Below are positions 5,869 to 6,430 of a stretch of DNA of 6,430 nucleotides, one piece after another (position 1 is the stretch's first letter; the number at the start of each line of letters is the position of its first letter). Source of the stretch: Actinomycetes bacterium. Lineage in GTDB: Bacteria; Actinomycetota; Actinomycetes; Actinomycetales; JAJYRW01. The DNA is taken from the NCBI GenBank assembly GCA_021793895.1, contig JAJYRW010000083.1, positions 1 to 6,430 of the forward strand. The letters run 5' to 3'. The notes under the pieces are model-generated. The model saw only the letters and a list, made by a program, of their open reading frames with translations. It made no database searches and was not told the origin of the DNA. A program made the translations under genes and the position numbers.

Positions 5869-5942
5869 CCGGATTAGGGTCGCCAAGCATCTAATGGAAA
5901 GATAATGTCGGTAGCATCCGCGCCTTTTAGATGAATCTTTCT

Positions 5943-5948
5943 AGGGAG
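5943..5948 (+). promoter_or_regulatory. Ribosome binding site of lpdA
   Basis: AGGGAG stands six bases before the GTG at 5955 and decides the start against the in-frame ATG at 5931, which has no such site. Possible -10 boxes further upstream are GATAAT (5901-5906) and TAGCAT (5912-5917), but neither has a clear -35 partner, so no promoter is called. Confidence 0.7.
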
Positions 5949-5954
5949 CAGTTC

Positions 5955-6430
5955 GTGGCTGAAAGTACGCCCACCGGGCAAGACACCGTCTATGACGTCG
6001 TCATCCTGGGAGGAGGTAGCGGTGGCTATGCCGCTGCATTGCGCAGCGCGCTGCTCGACCAATCGGTCTTATTGATCGAGGGTGGCAAGTTGGGCGGCAC
6101 CTGTTTGCACAACGGCTGTATACCCACCAAAGCGCTGCTGCACGCGGCTGAAGTGGCAGATGCGGCTCGCGACTCATCACAGTTTGGCGTCAACTCCACC
6201 CTTGAGTCGATCGACATGGGCGGCGTACACAAGTACAAAGAGGGCGTCGTTGGGCGCCTCTTTAACGGGCTTAAGGGTCTGGTTAAGGCTCGCGGCATCA
6301 CTATGGTCGAAGGCTGGGGCAAGCTCGTCGCCGCCGACACCGTCGAAGTGGACGGCACTCGGTACCGCGGCAAAAACATTGTTTTGGCGACCGGGTCCTA
6401 TGCCCGCTCGCTTCCCGGTCTTGAAATTGG
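5955..6430 (+). CDS. lpdA: Dihydrolipoamide dehydrogenase, E3 (N-terminal 158 codons, truncated by window edge)
   Basis: The flavoprotein E3 subunit that reoxidises dihydrolipoamide with NAD+ in the pyruvate and 2-oxoglutarate dehydrogenase complexes. The visible part holds the FAD-binding Rossmann motif YDVVILGGGSGGYAAALR (13-30), the redox-active disulfide in GGTCLHNGCIPTKALLH (C50 and C55), and the second FAD contact, LATGSYARSLPGLEI (144-158). The LHNGCIPTKALLHAAEV form is the one I associate with actinobacterial LpdA rather than the CLNVGCIPSK form of many other bacteria. The NAD-binding, central and interface domains, including the catalytic His-Glu pair, lie past the right edge; full length is usually about 455-475. 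GTG 5955 is chosen because of the Shine-Dalgarno AGGGAG. In several Actinobacteria I recall the E2 acyltransferase gene following lpdA; whether it does so here is outside the window. Confidence 0.95.
   Translation, partial: MAESTPTGQDTVYDVVILGGGSGGYAAALRSALLDQSVLLIEGGKLGGTCLHNGCIPTKALLHAAEVADAARDSSQFGVNSTLESIDMGGVHKYKEGVVGRLFNGLKGLVKARGITMVEGWGKLVAADTVEVDGTRYRGKNIVLATGSYARSLPGLEI

Noticed and set aside
5931..5954. ATG 5931 as the lpdA start, eight codons upstream of GTG 5955.
   Set aside because: In frame, but without a Shine-Dalgarno site, whereas AGGGAG is placed ideally for GTG 5955.
1..6430. A hidden defence system, mobile element or biosynthetic cluster.
   Set aside because: Every sizeable region is explained by a housekeeping or conserved actinobacterial gene; no transposase, integrase, direct-repeat boundary, CRISPR-like array or compositional break is visible.

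Overview
This window looks like core chromosome of a mid-GC actinobacterium (roughly 55-60% G+C by eye). Indications are the many GTG starts, the DUF3043 protein (a family I know only from Actinobacteria), the LpdA active-site sequence CLHNGCIPTKALLH, and several genes that lack a Shine-Dalgarno site and sit 6-7 bases behind a TAnnnT -10 box, the usual layout of actinobacterial leaderless mRNAs. I cannot name the genus. I see no phage, insertion sequence, CRISPR, tRNA or rRNA.

Layout, left to right: the N-terminal 278 codons of an M20 dipeptidase (minus, runs off the left edge); divergent from it a DUF3043 membrane protein (plus), then an aldo/keto reductase (plus) after a gap holding a decayed 27-28 bp tandem repeat; a small conserved-looking protein and pyrD (both minus, one probable operon, the small gene overlapping the aldo/keto reductase 3' end tail to tail); pepA leucyl aminopeptidase (plus, divergent from pyrD); a strong GC-rich hairpin that probably stops transcription from both sides; a 117-aa conserved hypothetical (minus); and the first 158 codons of lpdA, dihydrolipoamide dehydrogenase (plus, runs off the right edge). 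No gene-free stretch reaches 300 bases; the longest are the 115-base gap before the aldo/keto reductase and the 120-base gap before lpdA.

Functionally these are housekeeping genes: peptide turnover (dipeptidase, PepA), pyrimidine synthesis (PyrD), 2-oxoacid dehydrogenase complexes (LpdA) and general redox (aldo/keto reductase). They do not form one pathway. I recall pepA next to lpdA from other actinobacterial genomes, so the order is probably ancestral rather than acquired.

I found no new biological system. The points most worth a second look are the leaderless-promoter pattern shared by four genes, the pyrD/pepA divergent promoters whose -35 regions overlap, the small gene behind pyrD that the longest-ORF rule gives the wrong start, and the tandem repeat running out of the DUF3043 gene.
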